A stretch of 64,000 nucleotides of DNA, taken from Schizochytrium sp. TIO01 (Eukaryota; Sar; Bigyra; Thraustochytrida; Thraustochytriidae). Shown here in pieces: positions 27,701 to 39,700 of the stretch. The stretch lies in the NCBI GenBank assembly GCA_004764695.1, contig CM015707.1, forward strand, positions 225,440 to 289,439, given 5' to 3'. Positions within the stretch are counted from its first letter, which is position 1. Each line of letters begins with the position of its first letter. The translations under genes were made by a program, and so were the position numbers. The notes under the pieces were generated by a model. That model made no database searches, was not told where the DNA came from, and saw only the letters and a list, made by a program, of their open reading frames with translations.

Positions 27701-30700
27701 TAACGATTGGTGAGCATGGGAAATTTTTCATTCGTAAGTCTCCACCAAGAGAGCTGACCGAATTCTGTGTATTATCCCAAAGTGTGTAGCCCATGCAATA
27801 CGAAGTGTCATTAGAGAGCTCGACAAAATCACACTGAGTTGACAATGAGCAAGCCGACTCACAATCAGACGCTTCAAGTCCTCCTCCAACGAAAACGACT
27901 AAAGGATCCATGAGTAAGTTGTTAGAATCAGCACTACTGTACGAACAGTTGCCACTCCTGGCTTTTTCCGAGACACATGGAAAGAGCTTCACGTGTACTT
28001 TGTGACCACTTCGCGCTGAGGAAGGGCTAATGTCTTCAATGTAATCATAGAGGCTTCCTGAGATGGCTTTGCCAAGTAGCACGCAACGGTAATATGATTT
28101 TGTCTCATCAAAGTAAGAGTAAACACCGAAACAGCCTGAGTCATTGATACATGTATTGATGCAGATACTTCTATCACTGTCTCGCATGTAAATAATTCTT
28201 GAGAACACTTGAAGAAAATCACCGACGTAAGATTCCGAAAATGTTGCCACCTTGCAAGAGCTTCCTTCCATCATGTCTTCATCGTATAGTGTCGGGCTGA
28301 AGGTCCCGCCAGCAGCTGTTGTTGTTGGTGAGGAAGTTACGTACTCGAGAGAACCCTTTTGATCGTTTGGTAGCTGCGAAGTTGGTTTCGGGGTAGTTGG
28401 GCGAACTGTAGGATACTGCGTGGGGCTCGTAGGTGCCTTCGTAGGCGCACTTGAGGTCGGGTGAACTGTTGTAGGCTCCTTCGTAGGGAATTTCGTAGGC
28501 GCTTTCGTTGGCGCAGCAGAGTACCAAAAACGAACAGGGGCTTGCGTTGGTGCAGGACCTTCTTGATCATCTTCCATGTAGTCTCCAAAAGCATCAGCAC
28601 CAAGATCACATTCTTGAATTGCCATAGCTTCCTTCACACAATCGTATGGCGTTTTGCACGGCCCTTCGCTCTGTTTATCAGAGGTACAAAACCCCGTAGA
28701 GGTATCACAGAATGGCAAAATACCAGTAGGAATCCAGTTACCATTGCAATGATGGTGACAGCTACACTCCACTTCATATACACAAGTATTAAATCTAGTG
28801 CAAATTCCAGCTTCACTGCTTGTACAATCGCTCGAAGAGGAGCAATACTCGGGGTTGTATTCCTCTGCTTTGCTCATGACTTTGATATAGGTGTCCAAGA
28901 GATGTAAACCTTTAGGGTGGTCGATCCACGAATTGCATTCAGTGAAGCAGGTCACATTCCGGGACCCACTGTCTAGATTTGGATCTCTGACGAGTTCACC
29001 GGCGCTATTTCTTTGGACTAGGTAGTTCCATTGGTACTGCACAAATTTCGAATGTGGAGGGCAAACTGAAAATAACGTTTGAGCTGTGCTGAAAGGAGTC
29101 TCATCATAAACCTTGTCATACTTTTCATAGGCACTATCAGAAGCTGAAATAGGATGGGAAACGACACGGCGCTTTGGCATTTGATCCTCTGGAATCTCCC
29201 TGCTTACTGCTCCGCTCTTACTCGAACACACTTTCGGAAGATACTGAAATGGCGTCACGCATCGATTCATCACACATCTAGCACTGGAATCCAGGAACGA
29301 ATTACACTGTACATCTGAAATGCACTTAATGTTAAGCCCAGTTGTTCTATGACTTACGTGCTCCAGTAAATTTGAATGACGGTAATCAGATGTGCAAGAA
29401 GGTACCTCTTTCCTGCTGTCACTAATGCCATATTTACCTGAGTCATCGAACATCGCGTAAGAAAGGCGCTCAGAACATTGCATACTCTGTACTCCATATT
29501 CACTACTTTCACCTATCTCAACCATATCAAAAATAGCATAGAGAAATGCTCCCGTTAGGCCATGTTTAGACGCCAATCCCAAGTTTGAAATCTCAGAACA
29601 AGCTGGTGGGTATTTCTTGGATTCTGCAACTGTTTTAAACACGTTGACGATGTTTATAGTATACTGAACAATATCAATTAGGTCACCAATAGGTCCACCA
29701 AGATACTTGAGAAAGGTACCAATTTTAGCAACTTTGGCGAGTCTCACAAGAGCTCTTACTGACCGTGACGTTACGCGCTGCAGTGATCCTGCGAGATCTT
29801 TTAGAACTCCTAATTTATTGAGTGCTCTCCTAAGACGTCTGTACCTAATGATATTAGGCTCAGGTATTTCAGGTAGATCATCATTAAGTAATGACCAAAC
29901 CTCATCACTTCGGCGTACTGCAGTTATTTTATCTGGGTCCTCATTGACTGCTTCTTGGAGCAAACGTCCATCGGGTGTGTTGCTGTTGTGCTCACGTAAT
30001 GGGTTGTTGTCGGGTAATAGCCACTGTATCTCTTTCTCGGAAACAGCCTTTTCAAGGGTTTCTACGAGGTTATTTTCAGGTGCAATATTTTCAACAGTGA
30101 TACTTGATTTTTGCTTCTGTAGAAGAGACTTTTTCAAAAACAAAAACTCATTCTTTCTTTGAAACTCTTCGAAGGCTACATCGTTGCGAAACTTCCGGGT
30201 CTCGAGAACCTCATCTGTGACTATACCAGCATTATTTTTGTCAATCCATTCAGTCAGTTTATTCATTCTCGCTTGCATCGTCTCTATTTCACTCGCCTTT
30301 GTCGTAATAGCTTGATTTTGCTGTAGTCCAAGTCCTCTAAGTTTGGTCAATTTACTCTTAAAAAAAGTTCCTCCTTTGTCATTCGAAAGAAAATCAAACA
30401 ATTCTTCCTTTCGACCTTTGAAAACTTCGTCTAACTCTGCAACTGTCTCTTTAATAAGCTCGCTGTCAAAGGCTTCATAAAAAGTTTTGCTTCTTATCTT
30501 TCGTTTATTTATATTTTCCATGACAGCATCGCCTGGGAAGAATTTCTCATTCATGATAAAAAAAAACTTCTGCACAGTCTCGTGTTGGTGAACTAAATCA
30601 TCTGAGTTCATGGTGAAAAACCTATTCAAATAAGCCTTGTATAGTTTTGTATAGTCTTTAACTTTAAAATTCTCATTAAACAATGCATCGAAGCCGAGAT

Positions 30701-33700
30701 AGTATACAGAATGATCAACATCGAGGACCTTAGATTTCAGCAAATCAAGTTCCTTTTCAAGACGTCGGACACCTGCAGCAGCTTTTTCTCTCTCTGTGTT
30801 CCAGTAGTTCCTGATTTCGACGTTGAGGTCGTTCTCTATATCAGTGTCAGCTAAGATCTCAAGTGCATTCGCAGCGTCTTTATCTCTAACTACTTTTTCT
30901 ATGTCCGGAAGAACAGTCCTAAACGATCTTCGAACATCACTTATTTCTGGGTTCTCAACTAAGGGAACTGGAGCCGCTTCGCCATGAAGGCTAGCCAGTC
31001 CATCAATTTCAGAACTTGATGATTCGGATTCCCAAACTGATTGTATACTATTAGAAAGTATAGACGGTTCTAATTCGGTGTAGAGACTTTCAATGTCTAG
31101 TACTGCTTGTTGTTGCCTAAGAATTCTTTTCATTTTGGCAATTGATTCCGTGGTCCTTGTGGCTATATTATCGATTATCAGTGGTAAGCGTTCGGTAATG
31201 ACTTGATCCATTGCTGTGTAAATTGGGTCAATAATTTGTTGAATTCTTTGCTGAAGAGCGATGTTTTGAGCATTTATTTGACCAGCGATTTCAAAAAAGC
31301 CGCCACCGATTGAGTTAACCCACTGCATCGGAGTAAACTCTGGTTTTTCCATGAAGGTCATGATGTTCTTTATCCATTCATAAACGAGTAAGGTACCCCT
31401 TGTAACGTCTTCAAAGTGCTCCGTGATAGCTTTTGATACTACATACTTGTAGGTTATGAATGCTTGACGGAAGGGTCCCTTTTTCTGATAATATACAGAA
31501 TTTAGGATAGAATCTTCACCTAAAAGGGACCTGTCATCAATAAAAATGTCGAATTGCGAGGACATAATAGATCTTAGCAATATTTCTAAATCTGAAGAGT
31601 TTGATGTCAGCTTTGTTGTGCGCTGCAAGTCAGATAATACATTGTTGTACTTTAATGTGAGGATGTAGTCCCATGCATAGTTGGCAATACTTTTATTTGA
31701 TGGATTCTTAATAGTGGTGTCGCTACTCTCGAGAGCACTCCATAGTGTCATTAGAAAGCGGGTTAAATCCCTATCTAGACTCGGCCAATAGCCTTGCTCT
31801 GCAAATGTTTCCTTTGTAAGTTCTTTTACAATATCCGGAAGAGGGTCTGTAATGTTATCAGTAAATAAGTGCAAATTGATTCGATTCTCCAATTGGAGCC
31901 GGAAATACTTACTCTTGACGTATAACCTAGCAAGTTCATCGGCCGTCGTATTGGTTAGTGCTGACATAGATAATGTAACAACATCTCCGAGGAGGAGTAC
32001 TTCTGTAAGTTCATTCTCAATGACAGGGTCGTATGCATAGGCATTGTTTTCGTATGATTTGTAGTTGACTACTGATAAATTTGTTTCGGTGTATAGATGT
32101 TCAAAAAGTGTCGAGAAGGTACTTGCGTTTAAGATATTCTTCTGTACAGCATTTGATGAAATGAGGTCAGCATGATCAAAAAGACCCAGAAAAATAAAAC
32201 TCATATCCGAAGTAGCCTCTGCTAGTACGTCACCGAACCAAATTCCAGTATTCCCCATGTCCAAGTAGTCGAAAATTGTATCGATAATAATATTTGGGGC
32301 GCTTGATATGTCTGTCTCATTTGCTATATTTTGTGTTGAATTTGCAAGGTAATCGTTGGCATATTCCTCTATAGGGTCCATCGATTGAGTCCATCCAAAT
32401 GCCATAAAGCGAGGTCTACAGTATCCATTGATATCTACACAGACGAAATCTTTACCAGGGATATGGACATCGCACAGCGAGTTATAGAAGGCCAATCGGT
32501 CGCAGAAAGATACTGCTGCAGCATGGTGTTCACCGGAAGAGAAGCTTTGTTTTTGTACCGACTCTGGACTCTCAGTGTTGTTTTGGAAGTAACACTTCGT
32601 TTCGGTAAAAGTGTGAATAGTTGGCTCACTTCCCAAAGTACTACTAGTATCCTTACATTGAGAGATTAAAAAGCCAGGTGTTCCGTACGTAACCTTTGCT
32701 GTAGTTGAAGGGTAGTTTTGGACACTGTATACCTGATGCATTTGAAGTAGATGTTCAACTACCGCAGGGCTTGATTTATCAGGCATCGCGTACTTACCAT
32801 CCTGCAGTTCTTGATAAGGTCCAATCCACGGATCGAGGTGTTTAGATTTACTGGTATTATGAAATCCAACTGTGTCTATATTCGTGTTGACCTGTATCGC
32901 CTGGTTACCGATAAATCCGGAGGGGCACATAAGTTCTAAGCTGCTGCTGGTACTTAATGGTAAGCACCGCCCATCAGCGAGGTATGAATCCGAGGGACAC
33001 GAGGTCACAGTTTGGCCGCTTGTACCTAGAATGTACCCATTTTTGTAATCACATGTCTCAAATCCTTCGCTCGTTACATCGGGCTTACACGATCTACTGA
33101 TTTTGTCGAATGTACATCCTGTTAAGCGCTCACAAGCACGCGACTTAACAACTACTGTATCAATGTCCATTTCAGGGCTTAGAGCATGGCCCAATCGCCA
33201 CGGGACCATCCTAGACACTGCTGAGCAAACAGAAACCCTGCAATAACCTCTATAGTAGTCCCAAAAGCAATGTTCGCTTTCTTCGCAAGCATATCTTGTT
33301 GTATAGTCACAAATCTTGTAGTCGACGGTAAGTGTTTCTTCCAAAGCCTTTGGAGGGAATCGATCCTTCATTCTTTCGTCCCAGTTCCATCCATTTCCTG
33401 ATGCTGTGCTTTTTGAGACATTGTAGAAGTCAGCAGGATCTGAAAAGCTATCTAGACCCTCGACACTTTCTTTAAGACCCGGCATGAAAAAGACCTCTCC
33501 GAAGGCTCCCTTTAGCTCGTTTTTAACACTTGCACACTTCTCAAAAGCCGGTAGCCAGGTACAACGATCACCAATACTAGCTTCACAAAAAGCCATCGTC
33601 TCCCTTTTATAGCAAGGAAGTTCGATCGTTGAGACGCGGGAAACGTTTCTGTTCTGCCTAATAGTCATGTCGTAATCAGCGATAGGGGCAGGGGGCTCCG

Positions 33701-36700
33701 AGACAGTATAGACAGTATAAGAAAAGGTCGCCTGGGGGTCAAGATTGTCATAAACATAGTTAGTGTAATCGTATAAAGTTTTTTCCAGAGTATTATAAGA
33801 CATTTTTTTTCTGAGGCGCCGTTTGACAGTGTAAGGGTAGTTGACCGGAGATGATTTGTAAGAGAAGTCCATGTCATCGGTAATCCAGCAGCGTTCATTC
33901 CTCCAGCGAAAGCCTGATCGTATGCAGTATGCATAGTCTCTGATGATCTCAGTATCGGCACAAGCAATAGGTCCTTCAATTTCACCATTCGAATCCCTGT
34001 CGTAGACCAACGCCCATCGTCCCGAGGTTGGTTTAATCACAGGGTAGTAATAGTATAATTCATTCATAAAATGGTGGCTGATAAATCTCATCGCAGTGAT
34101 GTGAGCAAATGCCTGCATTGTGTGATCCATGCAAGCTGGTAGCTTGACTTCTTTATCATCAATTGTAATAGTATTCTGATACGAGTAACTATCTCTGTTA
34201 ATTGCACCGCCTTGAAGAAGTTTTTTGTTTGCATGAGGCATAATCATGTCGTCTACACTTTCCAGACATTTGTACTGAATCATGTCCCACTTACAGTTTC
34301 CCCCCAAAGTAGAACACTCCGATGGGTCTTGTCCAAATGCACAGGGGTACAAGCCCTCGTATAAATCATAAGTTTGGCTACTGCGACAGATTCCGATGTT
34401 CTCAACCCATTTACACTCTCTAGCGATCAAACAATTTTCTTTATCACTGAAAATCGAGCACATTTGAGACTTGACATAGATAGAGTCAGCAACACACTGC
34501 CTGAGTGCGTCATGCCACTTACAACCAGGGATTTGAGAGCATGTACTTTCCGTTTGGTACTTTACATTGTATTCATAGGTCTGTCTTAAGGAAGGATACT
34601 TGCACCTTGCATCAAGTTGATCAGCAATCTTGCCATACTCAATACCATTGGGGAAAGCGATGTTACTAGGTAAGGTCTTATGGGTCTCGATATTTGCGGG
34701 CGCACCGCCAATGTCCTTATCAAACTCATAGTCAATATCCCTGTTAGACTCGCGGAGGTTAGGCGGGACAAGTCTCCCGAAAATTCCTTTGAAGCTTTCG
34801 TAGTGCTCAATTAGCTCATCCTGGTAGTTATCACAGAGGCCATCAACACTTCCAGTTGAGGGTGTCTTAAACATCGTTCCAAAATCCATCAATTCGTCTG
34901 CGAGATAGGAACTGCAAGCAGCTTCATTGCCGTGGTTGAAGTAATTCGAGAAGGTCTCTTGTTTCCAGAATGGATACTTAGGTGCTGCGCACTGAGAAGC
35001 ATATTTTCTATCGTATTTCACTTCAGTTTGCGAGTTCACAAAAAGTGTTCCATAGTATTCACCCTTCGGATTTTTGAAAGATATTCCCCCGGCGTAGGTT
35101 CCGTCATTGTAAAAGTGATCTTTTGAGCAGGCTCGAAGTGCCTGATCCATTGGTCTCAGAGTGTAGTACAATGGTGCGATCAAACTACTTCCTGCGGGAC
35201 ATGTAGCATTCGTATTCGAACTTAAATCTTCAACACTTTCGACAGCTTCTACGCACTTGTAACCTATGCATACTAGGTTGTAATTTGTATTGCAGTGGGA
35301 GTTAGAGAAGCAAGGGGCGTTCTTTCGACCTTTAAAAGTCCACTTTTGCTCTACAGAGTAAGAGGAATCGTCGAGAGCGTGTAGTCCAACTGAAGCCGAA
35401 TTTGCATTAAAACCAGATAGACATGGACTCTGGTAGTCGTTCGGGTAGATGTAGGCATTGTAAATTTCATTAGCAATATCTCCTGCGTCCCGTGTCATAT
35501 CACACCTTCCAAGGGTCATGTTGTAGTATTGGAGAACCGTCAGAGTTTGTGCAAGACTTGCTACAGATAGTTCGTTGTTCGAAGAAGAAAGTTCCCGCTC
35601 CAAAAGGAGCTCTACCGAAGAGAGCTTGCTCAGTACTTCTTTAATTCCCAATCCAACATTGGCAAGCAGAGTCATGATGATCCTAGATGCCTTGGTGTTG
35701 TCTTTGTTTACCATCGCTGTGTACGCTTCAAAACATTCTATTTTAACATTGAAATCAATCGTTTCTAGAACATCCATCAGGGTGGCACTGCTGTACCAAT
35801 ATTCGAAGAGTTCAGCCTCAAATCCATTCTCTGGATCTTGTCCACAAAGTAGAGCGAATGCCTCAGCCGAATACTGGCTCAAGGGAGCGCTCTTAAATTC
35901 AAAGTCATCGTTAGAGGGACCAGCACGAAAAATTGGCAGAACGACAGCTGGATTCAACACCCCGTTGTTGTTATTAATAATCTTCTGGCTAAATTCTGAT
36001 TCGATCCCAGCATTTACCATTGTCAGTGAAATACTTGTTTCATCACTAACAGAAATCTCAATGTAACGAACTGACTTTGGAATGTTAATGATGTCGATCG
36101 TTGCAGGAGTCAACCGAAGCTTCTTATATTCGCTCGTTTGACTAGTACAATCCTGAATAAAAGTGCGATAAAGCTTATTATTCGTTCCTGCGTCCTGAAC
36201 TTTCTTTCCTGTTCCTTGCGAATCGAATGCTGAGACAACCAAATTGTTAGTGTTCTTTCTTCGATAGGCTGTCCTTGAATAAGGGTATGGGGAGGAGGAG
36301 TTATGAACGGGGGTGCTGACTGATGAGTATCTAATACATGAGACCTGGTTTTTATGCTCCTCACTTCTTTCACACCCCGATTTCTTCCAACATTCGTCAT
36401 AGCAAGAAACGCCTCCAAAGGGGAAGTACTCACGAGCATAAAGCTCCGCGGAGTTATCGAAGAAATCACACACCGTAGAGTAAGGTGTCAATTGAACAGC
36501 AATGCAAGTACTTGGATTGTCTTCGATGCAGGTATTCTGACAAAGTGTCATTGTTGCGTTACTTGTATCAGCCATCACAGATTCCAAGGTTTTATCTGCA
36601 AACCATGTTCCACCATTTGGAACAACGTCCGAGGATGAAGTGTCAAAGGAAGAAAATTGTCCCAAGTTACTTTTGACCCAGCTAGATCTTCGCTGAACAC

Positions 36701-39700
36701 AGCACGGGCTTTCCAAGCCAGAATCTCCGCAAACATTGTTTTCGTTGTAAGTCAAATTATAGTTTGGTAAATGGCAATATTTACCAGGTTCTAAGATTTC
36801 GCCTTGGACAACAACAAAGTCAGCATCCTTACTGTGGTACAGGTATTTACCTTCTTCATCAAGGAGCTTGATGTAATTGATATCTATAGGGGTTTCACTG
36901 TTCAGGTTCCTGATTCGGATTCTGAAATCTTTTCCTTTTGTGTAAGAAGAAGAGACTAGAGAAGAAACTTCCGGTGTCAGGGTTGTGACGCTCGTGGACT
37001 TGAATCTAGCCTCATAGGCTGGAAAGTACTGAAAATCAGCATTCGCGGAGGTATAATAGTATGTACTGTAAAATTGTACGCCCTTCATACATGTTTCTGT
37101 TCTTGTCTTTATTTTGAGGTAATTATTATTGATAGTCATGGCATGGCACATGTATTGTTGGTTATTTGTCTCAATTGTAGAAACACCTGCACAACCGCTA
37201 TAGCTCGGGTGATAGAACATGGCATCGAATGGACAATATCTTACTTCAACGCCAGCTTCGACGTAGATATAATCTTCAGGGCAAATATCCTGGGGGTCAT
37301 TTGAAATGATAGCACCCAAATGCGCACTTTCATGCAAAACGAGACTTCCTGTTTTTACACGAAAGATCTTAGTCTCCGTGTAAAATTGTGTGTATGCGTT
37401 AGATAGCGCATTATTGATTGAGACATCTGTGTTGATGTAATAGATAGGTTGATTCATCACAAAAAGGTGTGAAAGCCCGCCCAAGCTGTAGGTTGCAATC
37501 GAGGAACCACCATCTCCAATGAAAGAAGTGTCCGTAGCCCGTGACAAAAAGTAAGTATAAGCATCAAGGCCAAGACTCATTGAGTAAGCTGCCAACAGAG
37601 TAGTGTTAGAAACATACATGTCGTAGGAAGAACGAATGTACATGAGTGAGTCACTGTAAGGATACTGATTCTCAAAAGAGACGCTCGGAGAAAAAACACA
37701 GTTTTGTTCCTGAATTGAGTAACAATTGCACAAACTACGGCCCATAATATTGCACAACTGCCCACAGTACTCCTCAATGCCAGTACTGCTTTCTGTGTAC
37801 TGAACGACTGAAATATCTGAAGAAGTCAATGGTTTGCACTGAAATCCTTCAACTACAACATAGAAGTCAACCATTTCATCAAGAGTGTCGTCGTTGACTG
37901 TTGTAGGTCTTTGAGTCGGTGCACGTGTAGGTCTCAAGGTTTCGGCAAGCTCGAAAGAAACTCGATGGAGAGTATCATCTTGCAGTATAATGAAAGTATC
38001 ATCATCTGTCGAGAGAAGTTGAGCATGCTGATCGAAGATATCAAGATCTGCTGACAGAATTCTGACCATATCAGTTGTCTTGTTAAAGTTACCTATTAGC
38101 AATGCACCTCCGTCGTCACCAGATTCGTCATGGAAGAAAAAGGCGTGATGAGGATGTGCTGTGTAGTGCGGGAATAGAGTTACTGACGCAGAATTTTGTG
38201 TTACTCGGTATCGCCCAACACCTGCGTCACCAGGATAGTGGACTAAAACCATCCCAGAATTACTATCTTTTGTCGCAACCTCTCCTGTCATTATTGATGC
38301 CTGAAACCCATGGGAACTTTCGAGCTTCCAAACCTCCATTTTAGAATTCTCAGCTCCTGAAACACCATAGTTATAAAGTGTATCATAGGTAAAGTAAACA
38401 GTCCCGTTTCCAACGCTCAATATGTTGACAAATGCCGAAGGTACCAGCTTGTACTGGCTAGAAACTGTTACATGTTCTGGGTAGTAGGTATTTCCAGTAA
38501 AAGGTCCTGAGATTTTGATGATCCTAGTGTACACATGATTTGATAGAATTACACTTCTAAGAAAGCTCGTATTGTAGGTACTATACTGATTCAGATCGTC
38601 ATCAACCCATGGTAAGATTTCGACACCTTCTGACCCCTTGCCACTGAATACAAACAAAGATCCTGCATCGAGAAAGGAATGTACTAAGGCAAATTCACTC
38701 TCTTGACTAATAGAAATCACATAAGGGCCAATTGCCATCAAAGTGTTATCCTCATTGAATGAGACGATTGATTTGGTCATAAACCATGGACTAGCTTTTC
38801 CCCATGAATATGAGGAGGAGTCTTCGAAGAACTTTGAATACCAGGAAAGAGCTCGTTTCTGGCTCCTATCGCAAGTAACCCATTCAAGAGACCCTTGGTT
38901 TGAAGTTTTTAGCTGACGCCGCCTAGAGTTGTAATACTCGTCGTAATTAGTAAGAGTGCTTGCATTTAGTATTGTCTTCAATTTACCTGTATTGTAAAAA
39001 ATATATGTGTTCTCTTCAAGAACATCTGTTACATTTAAACTTCTAACAGCGAAGTACGTTTTTGAGGAGCCTACTATCGCCCAGGTTGAGAACTTATCAA
39101 ATTCATAAAGACTTGAACTCTCAACGAAAGAGGTACTCTTATGAGTAACAACAGGACTACATTTGAACTTTGCAGGTGTTTCAGGTGAACTGCTTTGGCA
39201 AAACATGTTTATGGGACATCCATCAGTCAAGCATGACGAGACTTCCGATGATCTTCCAGAAAGTGTGATAGATGTTGGTACTGGGGTTGTTGGTGCTTGT
39301 GTCGTAGGGCTAGGTGTCGGGGAATTTGTTTCTATCTTAACTCGTGCGACACATACACCATCGTAGCCCGCAGGAAGGTTTCCTGGGTCACCGCTCGTGA
39401 CGCAAATGAAACCATCCTTACAAACATCAGGGATTAGTACGGTTTGTTCTGAAACACAGAACTCTCCTGCTCCTACATAATTAGCTGGCTGATAAGTTGG
39501 CTTCTTGGTAGGACTCGCTGTAGTTGGTCGCTTCGTCGGCTGCTTCGTCGGTGATTTAGTTGGACTTTTTGTTGGAGGACGCATGCAGCGGCCATCGTAA
39601 GGAGACATTTCATCGGAAGAACCTAATTGAGTGCATATCAAATCGTCACTGCAGACTGTGTATTTGTAGTTTGTCGAGTCAGATAATGAATATTGGACAG

